From contig CAZFSS010000004.1 in NCBI GenBank assembly GCA_964521715.1, positions 151,547-215,546 on the forward strand: 64,000 nucleotides of DNA, in the 5' to 3' direction. Below the pieces are notes generated by a model. That model was not told where the DNA came from, ran no database searches, and worked only from the letters and a program-made list of their open reading frames with translations. Origin of the DNA: DAOVRD01 sp964521715. GTDB lineage: Bacteria > Planctomycetota > Brocadiia > SM23-32. Of the stretch, positions 50,944 to 59,051 are shown in pieces. Within the stretch, counting starts at the first letter, position 1, and each line of letters starts with the position of its first letter. The translations under genes were made by a program, and so were the position numbers.

Positions 50944-51905
50944 GCGAACTGCCCAAGGTCGTGGGACTGCTGGTGGAAGACGACGATGAGGACGTATCCA
51001 TCTTCTCCCGGTACGCGGGCCAGCTCAACAGCCACGTCCTGGAAGTGACGCGCGCCCGCGACGAGGACGAGGCCATGTCCCGCCTGCGCGACGCCCAATT
51101 CGACCTCGTCTTCCTCGATCTGAACCTGCGCGGCGGAGGGACGGGACTGCACCTGCTGAACCGCATGAACCGGGAGGACCTCGACGTCCCCGTCATCATC
51201 GTGACCGGGTCGGGCGACGAGCTCAAAGCCGTCGAGGCGATGAAGGCCGGCGCCTATGACTACATCGTCAAGGACAGCCTGAGCGGCGACCTGCTGGACA
51301 GGACGATCCGCAACACGCGCGAGAGGCACCTGCTGGCCCGGGAGCGCGCCCGCATGGTGGCGAGGCTGGCCGAGCTGACCGTCACCGACGAGCTGACCGG
51401 CGTCGCCAACCGCAGGCGCCTGATCCAGGTGCTGGAGGAGGAGGTGAAGCGCTCGGCGCGGACCGGGCACATGTTCGGACTGCTGATGATCGACCTGGAC
51501 CGTTTCAAGCTCGTCAACGACCGGCACGGGCATCAGGCGGGCGATGCCGTGCTGAAACGCTGCGCGGGGGAGTTCCAGCGCAACGTCCGCAGCACGGACC
51601 TGGTGGCCCGGTACGGGGGCGAGGAGTTCTGCGCCGTGCTCCCGGAGACCTCCACCGCCGGCGCCCGGCGCGTGGCCGAGAAACTCAGGGAGATCATCCA
51701 GGCGCTGGGGGAACCCGTCCCGACCATCAGCGTCGGCGTTACCTTCTGGCAACCGCGCAGCTCCGCCGACGACATGCTCAGGCAGGCGGACGAGGCCCTC
51801 TATGACGCCAAGCGGGCCGGCCGCAACCGCGTGGCAGCCTACGGCGAACCCCCGGAACCCGGCCTCCAGGCAACGCAGTTCCCCACGGAGGCGGGCGATG
51901 AGTGA
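50940..51905 (+). CDS. REC-GGDEF diguanylate cyclase response regulator
   Basis: 321 residues. The receiver domain has phospho-acceptor Asp60 and a VKDSL end. It is joined by a helix to a GGDEF domain with TDELTGVANRRRL, MIDLDRFKLVND, active site GGEEF (226-230) and inhibitory RSTD (217-220), five residues ahead. It should make c-di-GMP when phosphorylated and be inhibited by product. ATG 50940 overlaps the preceding stop. At its own end an overlapping ATG 51898 opens the decayed regulator. Confidence 0.95.
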   Translation: MSELPKVVGLLVEDDDEDVSIFSRYAGQLNSHVLEVTRARDEDEAMSRLRDAQFDLVFLDLNLRGGGTGLHLLNRMNREDLDVPVIIVTGSGDELKAVEAMKAGAYDYIVKDSLSGDLLDRTIRNTRERHLLARERARMVARLAELTVTDELTGVANRRRLIQVLEEEVKRSARTGHMFGLLMIDLDRFKLVNDRHGHQAGDAVLKRCAGEFQRNVRSTDLVARYGGEEFCAVLPETSTAGARRVAEKLREIIQALGEPVPTISVGVTFWQPRSSADDMLRQADEALYDAKRAGRNRVAAYGEPPEPGLQATQFPTEAGDE

Positions 51906-51922
51906 CGCAACGCCCGTGCGGA

Positions 51923-51983
51923 TCCTCCTACTGTGAAAGCCGTAAAGAAGTACGTACTTATTTACGGCTGAACAGTAGGAGGA
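51923..51983. repeat. 61-base nested inverted repeat
   Basis: TCCTCCTACTGT (51923-51934) pairs perfectly with ACAGTAGGAGGA (51972-51983). Inside, AGCCGTAAA (51938-51946) pairs with TTTACGGCT (51961-51969), and the centre AAGTACGTACTT (51948-51959) is itself a palindrome. The hairpin sits exactly where the broken receiver gene loses its frame, so it may be a small inserted element. Confidence 0.8.
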
Positions 51984-52163
51984 GCGCGGCCACAAGTCAA
52001 GGCAGGCGACGATCCGTAAGCGAAGCTGTGCCGTCAGGGCACTGCGAGCGCAACGGGCGGAAGCGTGACGCACAGGCCGGTACGCATCTTCCTTTTTCTC
52101 CCGCTTTGCCGGGCCCCCAAACGCTGTGCACTCAAACAGTTACACCGATTGCACATTTTCGGC

Positions 52164-52192
52164 TTGACTTACGCCACCTGTTGGGCTAGACT
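52164..52192 (+). promoter_or_regulatory. Putative promoter inside the decayed region
   Basis: TTGACT (52164-52169), 17 bases, TAGACT (52187-52192). It could drive the downstream hybrid kinase with a leader of about 630 bases. Confidence 0.4.
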
Positions 52193-52831
52193 CCTGCATA
52201 GACCTCAGCATCTTCCATTCGCCACGAGCGACCAAAGCAGGCAGCGGCAAAGGGCAGGCGGCTTTGCGATGTCGCTTAGAGCACGAACAGTAGAATCATC
52301 CATATCCCCGAGGACCTTAATTCCTGAGCGCCGGCGACGGAGAAAGCCATGCCCAGTTTAGACGGCGGAAAGTTTGACAACTAGTTCGCGGCGCTCCTCG
52401 CTCGCGTTGGCTCGCTCCATCGCTTGCTGTGGTCGCCTTTGGCTCCGTAGCGCCTCTGCGCCGCAGGCTCCGCGTCTCACACGCCACGTCCGGTATTCGT
52501 GAAATGGGGGGCCGGCAGAGCCGGAAGGTCGGCTTTCCCGGTCGCAACCGGCCGGCGTGTGGCCGCGCTCGCCTGGTGGAGGACGACACGGAGTACGGGG
52601 GCACGCTCTACGACGCAGACGTCGTTGACGCCTGCCTCAAGCTCCTGCTCGAAGAGGGCCTCTGAGAGCCGCCAAGGCGCGACGGGCGCCTGGCGACAGC
52701 ACTTGCCTTGCCGCCGGTTTTGCGGTAGCCTCACCTACGGCTCGCGGCCCGGGGGTAACCGGGGGCGGCGCCGCGTTCGTAAGAGGGGCCAGGTCTATCC
52801 AGGTTCGCAAGACCGATCCTGGAGGCAAGGT

Positions 52832-54796
52832 ATGGACGAACGACAGGCCGTGCAGGTCCTCCTCGTCGAAGACGATCCCGAAGACGCCCGCCTCTTCCGC
52901 CGCCATGCAGAGAGCTGCGAGCACTACTCCGTCCGCGTGACCCACGTGACCGGCGCCCAGGAGGCGCTGAGTCTACTCGCCGCGGCCCGACCCGACCTCA
53001 TGTTCGTGGACCTGCGGCTTGGAACCATCGGCTCCGGACTGGCGCTCCTGCGCCAGATCACGGCCAAGGCCCGCGGCCTGCCCGTGATCGTCCTCACGGG
53101 CACGGGGAACGAAAGGACCGCCGTCGAGGCGATGAAGGCCGGGGCCGCCGACTACCTGGTCAAGGATGCCTTCAGCCCCGAGGCCCTCGAGCACGCCATG
53201 CGCCGCGCCTTGGAGCGACTCCAGGCTGCCGCCGAGCGCGAACAGGCCGAGCAGGCCCTGCGCGAGAGCGAGGAGAAATACCGCAACGTCGTCGAGCACG
53301 CCAGCGACGGCATTTGCGTCCTTCAGGACGGCATCATCAGGTACGCCAACAGCCAGATGGCGCGGATGACGGGCTACTGCGTGGACGAAGTCCTGGGGAC
53401 TTCATTCCTCAGCTACGTCCATCCAGACGCGGCGGAGGAGCTGAGGCAGACCCACGAGCGCTTCATGTCCGGCGTGGACGATGAGGCACGCTACCAGTCC
53501 GCCCTACGACACAAGGACGAACGCAGAATCGAAATGGAATTCAGCGTCAGCCCGACGGAGTACGAGGGCCGCCGAGCGGCGCTTGTGTTCGTGCGAGACG
53601 TGACGGACCTGAAGCGGGTCGAGCAAGAAAGGCGCCGGCTAGAGACGCAAATGCAGCACGCCCAGAAGCTGGAGAGCCTCGGCGTGCTGGCCGGCGGCAT
53701 CGCCCACGACTTCAATAACCTGCTGGTCGGCGTGCTCGGCAACGCGGGGCTGGCCCTGATGGAATTGCCGCCCGAATCGCCGGCCCGGCAAAGCATCGAG
53801 CAGATCCAGATCGCCGCCAGGCGCGCGGCTGAGCTCTGCAAACAGATGCTGGCCTATTCGGGCAAGGGGCGGTTCGTGATCCAGCCTCTCAACCTGTCCA
53901 GCCTCGTGCGGGAGATGGGGCACTTGCTCCAGGCCGTCATCCCGAAGAAGATCACGCTCAGGTACGACTTCGCCGAGGCCCTGCCCGCAGTCGAGGGCGA
54001 TCCGAGCGAGCTCCGCCAGGTCGTCATGAACCTGATTACGAACGCCGCGGAGGCCATCGGAGACGAGACGGGCGTCATCACTGTCCGCACCGGCATGCTG
54101 GAGGCGGACCGGCAGTACCTCGCAACCACCTACCTGGCCGAAGACGTGCCGGCGGGCACATACGTCTGCCTGGAGGTCTCCGACACCGGCTGCGGGATGG
54201 ACGAGCAGACGAAGGCCAGGATCTTCGATCCCTTCTTCACGACGAAGTTCACGGGGCGCGGGCTCGGCCTGGCCGCCGTCCTCGGCATCGTCAGGGGGCA
54301 TCGCGGGGCCATCAAGATCTACAGCGAACCGGGCCGCGGCACCGCCTTCAAGGTCCTGCTGCCGTGCTCGCAGCAGCCTGCCGTCGACCTGGAGACGAAG
54401 GACGAGCCGATCTCCGACTGGGACGGCTCCGGCGCGATACTGGTCGCCGACGACGAAGAGGTCGTGCGGGCCGTCAGCAGGAAAACGCTGGAAGGCCAGG
54501 GGTTCACCGTCCTGACGGCGGCCAACGGGCCCGAGGCACTCAAGTTGCTCGGCGACCACGCGGACGAAGTCGTCCTGGTCCTGCTGGACCTGACCATGCC
54601 GCGCATGAGCGGCCTGGAAACGTTCAGCAAGATGCGGCGGGTCCGGCGCGACGTGCCCATCATCCTGTCCAGCGGTTACAACGAAGACGAAGCCATCGGC
54701 GACTTCGCCGGAAAGGATCTGGCAGGCTTCATCCAGAAACCGTTCGACCCGAAGTCCCTCATACGCAAAGTACGCGAAGTCCTCAGGAAGCAGTGA
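52832..54796 (+). CDS. REC-PAS-histidine kinase-REC hybrid protein
   Basis: 654 residues, soluble. The N-terminal receiver has Asp60 in LMFVDLRLG and a VKDAF end. One PAS domain (about 150-265) opens SEEKYRNVVEHASDGI. The kinase has its phospho-acceptor in GGIAHDFNNLLVGVLGN, then NLITNAAEAI, DTGCGMDEQTKARIFDPFFTTKFTGRGLG and GRGTAFKVLLP. The C-terminal receiver has LVLLDLTMPRMSG. This NtrB-like kinase with a receiver at each end suggests a phosphorelay node. GGAGGCAAGG precedes the ATG. Confidence 0.94.
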   Translation: MDERQAVQVLLVEDDPEDARLFRRHAESCEHYSVRVTHVTGAQEALSLLAAARPDLMFVDLRLGTIGSGLALLRQITAKARGLPVIVLTGTGNERTAVEAMKAGAADYLVKDAFSPEALEHAMRRALERLQAAAEREQAEQALRESEEKYRNVVEHASDGICVLQDGIIRYANSQMARMTGYCVDEVLGTSFLSYVHPDAAEELRQTHERFMSGVDDEARYQSALRHKDERRIEMEFSVSPTEYEGRRAALVFVRDVTDLKRVEQERRRLETQMQHAQKLESLGVLAGGIAHDFNNLLVGVLGNAGLALMELPPESPARQSIEQIQIAARRAAELCKQMLAYSGKGRFVIQPLNLSSLVREMGHLLQAVIPKKITLRYDFAEALPAVEGDPSELRQVVMNLITNAAEAIGDETGVITVRTGMLEADRQYLATTYLAEDVPAGTYVCLEVSDTGCGMDEQTKARIFDPFFTTKFTGRGLGLAAVLGIVRGHRGAIKIYSEPGRGTAFKVLLPCSQQPAVDLETKDEPISDWDGSGAILVADDEEVVRAVSRKTLEGQGFTVLTAANGPEALKLLGDHADEVVLVLLDLTMPRMSGLETFSKMRRVRRDVPIILSSGYNEDEAIGDFAGKDLAGFIQKPFDPKSLIRKVREVLRKQ

Positions 54797-54807
54797 GAGA
54801 TTGGCGA

Positions 54808-55332
54808 ATGAGCGGCAAAGCGCGCAAGCAGGGCGGCCTGAAGCAGGTTGAGGACGCGATCCGGCGTTACAAGGCACGGGACGTCAAGCGCGTCGACCCC
54901 TCGGACGTCGTCACGGCCGAATGGGTCCGGATGAAGTGCCAGTTCGGCTGCGGCGGATATGGCCAGTGCCTGACGTGCCCGCCCCATTCCCCCACGCCCG
55001 ACAGGACGCGCAAGATGCTTGACGAGTACAAGACGGCCTACCTCATCTGGTGGGGAGACAACGCCCCCGACCGTGAGACCCTGGGCGAGATCGAACGGGA
55101 GGTGTTCCTCCAGGGCCACTGGCGCGCCTTCATGTTCGCGTGCGGGCCGTGCGGGCTTTGCCAGCCCTGTCCCCTGGAGCACCCTTGCCGCCATCCCCGG
55201 TCCGCCCGGCCGGCCATGGAGGCAAGCGGCATCGACGTGTATGAGACGGCTCACCGGGCCGGCTTGCCGATCGAGGTGGTCACCTGCCACGAGGACATCC
55301 CGAACTTCTACAGCCTGCTCATGGTGAGATAG
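54808..55332 (+). CDS. DUF2284-type Cys-rich metal-binding protein
   Basis: 174 residues with ten cysteines. They lie in KCQFGCGGYGQCLTCPPHSP (about 47-66) and CGPCGLCQPCPLEHPC (about 112-127), with a late Cys in VVTCHE. This pattern is that of DUF2284 predicted metal-binding proteins, found in anaerobes and thought to bind Fe-S clusters or other metals. It starts 11 bases after the hybrid kinase stop and may be cotranscribed with it. Confidence 0.8.
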   Translation: MSGKARKQGGLKQVEDAIRRYKARDVKRVDPSDVVTAEWVRMKCQFGCGGYGQCLTCPPHSPTPDRTRKMLDEYKTAYLIWWGDNAPDRETLGEIEREVFLQGHWRAFMFACGPCGLCQPCPLEHPCRHPRSARPAMEASGIDVYETAHRAGLPIEVVTCHEDIPNFYSLLMVR

Positions 55333-55346
55333 CGGCCCCACGCCCC

Positions 55347-55446
55347 GCTCTTCGTCCCCGTCCTCGTCCTCGCTCTCGTCCCTTGCTCCCGCGTCGCCTT
55401 GCTCCTACTCTTACTCCTACTCATGCTCTTGCTCTTGCACCTGCTC
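55347..55446. repeat. Degenerate CTC-rich hexamer repeat
   Basis: About 100 bases of pyrimidine-rich sequence with a 6-base period, built from units such as GTCCTC, CTCCTA, CTCTTA and CTCTTG. The two strands are strongly asymmetric. It lies between the DUF2284 and threonine aldolase genes. The frames crossing it give low-complexity protein and are not real. Confidence 0.7.
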
Positions 55447-55469
55447 AACCCTTGCACCCGAGGACCGAA

Positions 55470-56510
55470 GTGAAAAGAGAACGACACGCCGTCGACCTGC
55501 GCAGCGACACCGTGAGCGTCCCGACGCCCGGGATGCTCGACGCAATGATGAAGGCCGAAGTGGGCGACGACGTCTACGGGGAGGACCCGACAGCCAATAG
55601 GCTGGAGGAGATGACGGCGGAGCTGCTCGGAAAGGAGGCCGCCGTCTTCGTCGCCTCCGGCACCATGGCCAACCTGGTCTCCATCCGCGCGCAGACCGAG
55701 CCCGGCGACGAGGCGGTCCTGGACGCGAACTCCCATTGCTTCCACTACGAGGCGGGCGGATACGCCGCCATCGCCGGCATCAGCTTCTGGCTGGTCGAGG
55801 GCGAGCGCGGCATCATCCGCCCCGAGCAGGTGGCCTCGGCGGTCCGGCCGGTCAACGTGCACTGCCCCCGCACGCGCCTGGTCGTCATCGAGAACACGCA
55901 CAACCGGGGCGGCGGGTCGGCCTACCCCGTCGAGACGGTGCGAGGCATCGCAGAGGTCTGCCGCGAACATGGCCTGTTCCTGCACATGGACGGCGCGCGG
56001 CTGTTCAACGCCTGCATCGCGACCGGCGCGAAGGCGACCGATTACACGCGGCACGTGGACTCCGTCTCGATCTGCCTGTCGAAGGGACTGGGCTGCCCCG
56101 TGGGGTCGCTGGTGGCCGGCAGCAGGGAGCTCGCCGGGCGCGCGCGGCGGCTCCGCAAGATGCTGGGCGGAGGGATGAGGCAGATCGGATACCTGGCGGC
56201 TGCCGGCATCTACGCCCTCGAGCATCACGTCGAGCGCCTGGCCGAGGACCATGAGCACGCGCGCCTGCTGGCCGACGGCATCCGGAGCTGCACGGGCCTG
56301 CGGCTGAAGTACGATCCGCCCGAGACCAACATGGTCTACTTCGACGTGCTGCCGCCGCGGAGGCCCGATGAAGTGCAGCAGGCGCTGAAGGACGACGGCG
56401 TCCTGGTGGGCAGCATGGGCCCAGCCACCTTGCGCGCCGTCCCGCACGTCGGCATCAGCCGCGCCGACATCGAGCGCGTCGTCTCCGTACTCCAATCGAC
56501 GTTCGGTTGA
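55470..56510 (+). CDS. L-threonine aldolase
   Basis: 346-residue PLP enzyme that cleaves threonine or allo-threonine to glycine and acetaldehyde. The start GTG 55470 (GAGGAC upstream) gives VKRERHAVDLRSDTVSVPTP, the usual N terminus. Motifs are GDDVYGEDPTANRLE, ASGTMANLV, HCFHYEAGG, LHMDGARLFN and PLP Lys205 in SICLSKGLGCPVGS. It ends with VGISRADIERVV. Transcribed alone after the hexamer repeat. Confidence 0.95.
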   Translation: MKRERHAVDLRSDTVSVPTPGMLDAMMKAEVGDDVYGEDPTANRLEEMTAELLGKEAAVFVASGTMANLVSIRAQTEPGDEAVLDANSHCFHYEAGGYAAIAGISFWLVEGERGIIRPEQVASAVRPVNVHCPRTRLVVIENTHNRGGGSAYPVETVRGIAEVCREHGLFLHMDGARLFNACIATGAKATDYTRHVDSVSICLSKGLGCPVGSLVAGSRELAGRARRLRKMLGGGMRQIGYLAAAGIYALEHHVERLAEDHEHARLLADGIRSCTGLRLKYDPPETNMVYFDVLPPRRPDEVQQALKDDGVLVGSMGPATLRAVPHVGISRADIERVVSVLQSTFG

Positions 56511-56698
56511 GGACCGTCGCGCCCGGGACCTGCTGGAGGGCGTGACGGCACACGGCGGGATATCGGCGTCGCCAGGTTATAGTTCATTATAACGACGCGA
56601 CACGGAAAGAGGCCGGGGCCTTCTCCCCCGTGCTGACTGCAAGGGCAAGAAGGAGCTCAACCTGCGCCCGCGATGCTCATGCCGCCCGACGCCGCGGC

Positions 56699-57925
56699 CT
56701 ACTGCTCCCCGGGCCCTGCGCTGGCAGGCCCCTCACCGGTTCCTTCCGCCGCGCCAGCCTGCTGCTTGAGCCAGGTCTGCCAGAGCTGGAGGAGCTCATC
56801 GTCAGAGGGCAGCGGGGCGCCTTCGGGAAGCTGTTCGGGGGTGCCCTCCTCCCGGAGCTTCGCCCGGAGCGCGTCGGACGGCGCCGCTTTGAGCTGCCCC
56901 ACCAGAAGGCGGATGCGCTCCGGCTTCGGCAGTCGCGGCGCCATGACGAGCGCGGCCCGTTCGGCCTCCGCCTCGGCGGGCGCGGCCGGCTCCACCAGGT
57001 AGCGCGCCAGATGCTCGTCCAGGTGCAGTCCGTAGGTCGCGGTTATGTGGTCCACCAGGTTTGGCGCATACTTGCCCTGGCTCGGCTTCGCAACAAAGAC
57101 GGACGGCGCCGTCACAAGCCCCACCCTCACCTTCATCATGCCGTCCTCATGCCACAGCAGCACCGGATTGGACAGCACCTTCCCTATCCCCCGAAGGCGC
57201 AGGGCCAGGTTCTCGTCGCCCGGAGACGACAGGCCTCGCACGAGGTCCTCTCTCAGTGTCTGAAGCACGTGCTCCGGCATGGGGACCGCAACGACCAGGC
57301 TGTGTCCGTCGAGCGTGAGCCACTGGTGCCCGTCCGCCGCCGCCTTCAGGGCGAGCTCGAGTACGACCTTCTCCTCGGGATCATCAGGCGCTGCCTGATC
57401 CGCCTGGCGCAGCAGGGCCGCGCTGATGAGTTCGTTGCCGAGCCGCACCGCTTCGGTCGCATTCTCCACCACCACGACCTGCCCGCCGCAGATCCGGCCG
57501 GCCGGGTCCTCATAGAAGCCGCCGTTCAGCACGCGGACGTGATCGAGCAGGGCGACGGCGTTGCGGCGGATCTCCTGCGGCACGTCCTTCATCTCCTCCG
57601 CTTCGGGGTCGGCCAGCTGCTCCCGCCACTCGCGCACGGGGAAGAGCCAGGGCCAGTTGCCGCACAGGGCAACGGTCTGTTTCTGGATGGCGTCTGCCAG
57701 TTGCGTCTGCGTCTCGCCGAAGCCCGCCGGGTCGGACGTCTGCTCGGACGTCGTGCGGAGACCCGGTGAGCCGGAGTAGAGGCCCAGGTAGTTGATGACC
57801 ATCACAAGGCGGTCATTCTGCTGGTCATGCTCGAAGTAGACCGTCTGCTCGTCGAAGTCGAGGCAGCCGACCAGCGCTCCCGCCAGCGCCACTCCCAATG
57901 CGACCACCCATCGCCGAATCGCCAT
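56699..57925 (-). CDS. Lipoprotein of unknown function
   Basis: 408 residues. The signal peptide ends in a lipobox (GALVGC, Cys21). The mature protein is rich in acidic residues and has no motif I recognise. WPWLFPVREWREQLADPEAEE, the VVENATEAVRLGNEL segment and a C-terminal Pro/Glu/Ala-rich helical end (about 320-408) stand out. Last of a leftward group after a membrane protein, 66 bases away. An envelope role is inferred from the lipobox only. Confidence 0.7.
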   Translation of the reverse strand: MAIRRWVVALGVALAGALVGCLDFDEQTVYFEHDQQNDRLVMVINYLGLYSGSPGLRTTSEQTSDPAGFGETQTQLADAIQKQTVALCGNWPWLFPVREWREQLADPEAEEMKDVPQEIRRNAVALLDHVRVLNGGFYEDPAGRICGGQVVVVENATEAVRLGNELISAALLRQADQAAPDDPEEKVVLELALKAAADGHQWLTLDGHSLVVAVPMPEHVLQTLREDLVRGLSSPGDENLALRLRGIGKVLSNPVLLWHEDGMMKVRVGLVTAPSVFVAKPSQGKYAPNLVDHITATYGLHLDEHLARYLVEPAAPAEAEAERAALVMAPRLPKPERIRLLVGQLKAAPSDALRAKLREEGTPEQLPEGAPLPSDDELLQLWQTWLKQQAGAAEGTGEGPASAGPGEQ

Positions 57926-57991
57926 CCCTCGCCCTCCCTTTCTCGGGTCAAGCCCGCCGCGGAGCCGAGACGGACCCCCGGCTGCCGCCGC

Positions 57992-59002
57992 TCAACCGCA
58001 CGCCAGGTACACGTAGAGCCCCGCCGCAGGCACCAGAAGGAAGACGACCGCCGCGAGGCGCAGGCCGACGAAAGACTTCACGCGCAGGAACCGCAGGATG
58101 CCGGAGAAGAACGGATCGTCCAGCAGCACTCGCCGCGGCAGCAGCAGGAACAGCAACGACAGGTAAGTCCAACATATGCCTGCGACTACAATGCAGACCT
58201 CCGCCGAGGGCAATCTGCCGGCCAACCGCAAGACACCGTTCCCCTGCAGGCCGGGCAGAACCAGGGACACGGCCATCGTGACGAGCGCGGCAATGGCGCT
58301 GTTCCCGAAGAACCGTACGAAGCCGCTCAACCGCTTTCGCCGTGCAGACGCCGAACGCAGCCAGCAGACGAAGCTCAGAACGAGGAAGATACCCAGCACA
58401 GGCCCGAGCGCGCGCATGATCCACCCCGACGAACGGTCGCCGCAACCGAACAGCCATTCGGGCCTTGTCAGGGCGAGCACGACAATCGCGCCCGTCAGCA
58501 CAAAGGGCGCGAAGAATAGACAGAGCAACTTGAAAACATGCACCCACGTGAAAGGTGGCGCCGGAGGCAGAGCCGGGCCGAAGTAGCCGCGCGCGAAGGC
58601 GACCAGCGCCTCAGACGCGTCGCCGTCGTCCATGCCCGAGCCGCGACACTCGTCCAGAAAAGCCTGGAGGTCCGCCTTCGCCTTCTCGCCGCCCCCGGCG
58701 TCCTTGACCATGCGGGCGAGCAGCTTGTCCGGAGACTCGACGGCCGGGGCGGCGGCAGGCGGCCCGGGCTCGGGGAAGAGCTCTGTGCCGCGCGGGGGCT
58801 TCGGCGGCTCCGCCCGCTTCAGTTTGTAGTACAGCCACACGGCCGCCGCCGGCGGGATGCTGAAGACCACCGCTGCTACGCATGTCCAGGGGTTGTATTG
58901 AAGTTCGACGAACAGGCCCCACAGAAATCCGGCGATCAAGGTCCCGACTGCCGCTATGCAGGCCAGCAGAACCCGCAACTCGACGGACGCCGCTTGCTTC
59001 AT
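57992..59002 (-). CDS. Multi-spanning membrane protein of unknown function
   Basis: 336 residues from ATG 59002. Two helices (about 9-30 and 37-58) precede a soluble insert of about 100 residues (Pro-rich, then KLLARMVKDAGGGEKAKADLQ...). Five more helices lie between about 155 and 335. No known family was recognised. An ATG at 59065 would add 21 residues but overlaps the DUF4091 stop. It sits between the DUF4091 protein and the lipoprotein on the same strand. Confidence 0.65.
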   Translation of the reverse strand: MKQAASVELRVLLACIAAVGTLIAGFLWGLFVELQYNPWTCVAAVVFSIPPAAAVWLYYKLKRAEPPKPPRGTELFPEPGPPAAAPAVESPDKLLARMVKDAGGGEKAKADLQAFLDECRGSGMDDGDASEALVAFARGYFGPALPPAPPFTWVHVFKLLCLFFAPFVLTGAIVVLALTRPEWLFGCGDRSSGWIMRALGPVLGIFLVLSFVCWLRSASARRKRLSGFVRFFGNSAIAALVTMAVSLVLPGLQGNGVLRLAGRLPSAEVCIVVAGICWTYLSLLFLLLPRRVLLDDPFFSGILRFLRVKSFVGLRLAAVVFLLVPAAGLYVYLACG

Positions 59003-59051
59003 CACCGGTCCGTCCAAAGACGAAAGCAGGGCCGATATCCCCGGTCGGCCG

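Larger units (their letters stand above)
51898..52665 (+). pseudogene. Decayed response regulator, probably REC...HD-GYP
   Basis: ATG 51898 overlaps the cyclase stop, as elsewhere in the operon, and reads MSDATPVRILLL, a receiver-domain start, before a stop where VEDD would follow. A second receiver-like start (THRPVRIFLF) lies at 52065. At 52573-52665 a frame ends LVEDDTEYGGTLYDADVVDA then CLKLLLEEGL, resembling the tail of HD-GYP phosphodiesterases. The roughly 600 bases between have stops in every frame and lower GC. I infer a gene broken by insertion and decay; the HD-GYP identity is tentative. Confidence 0.5.
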
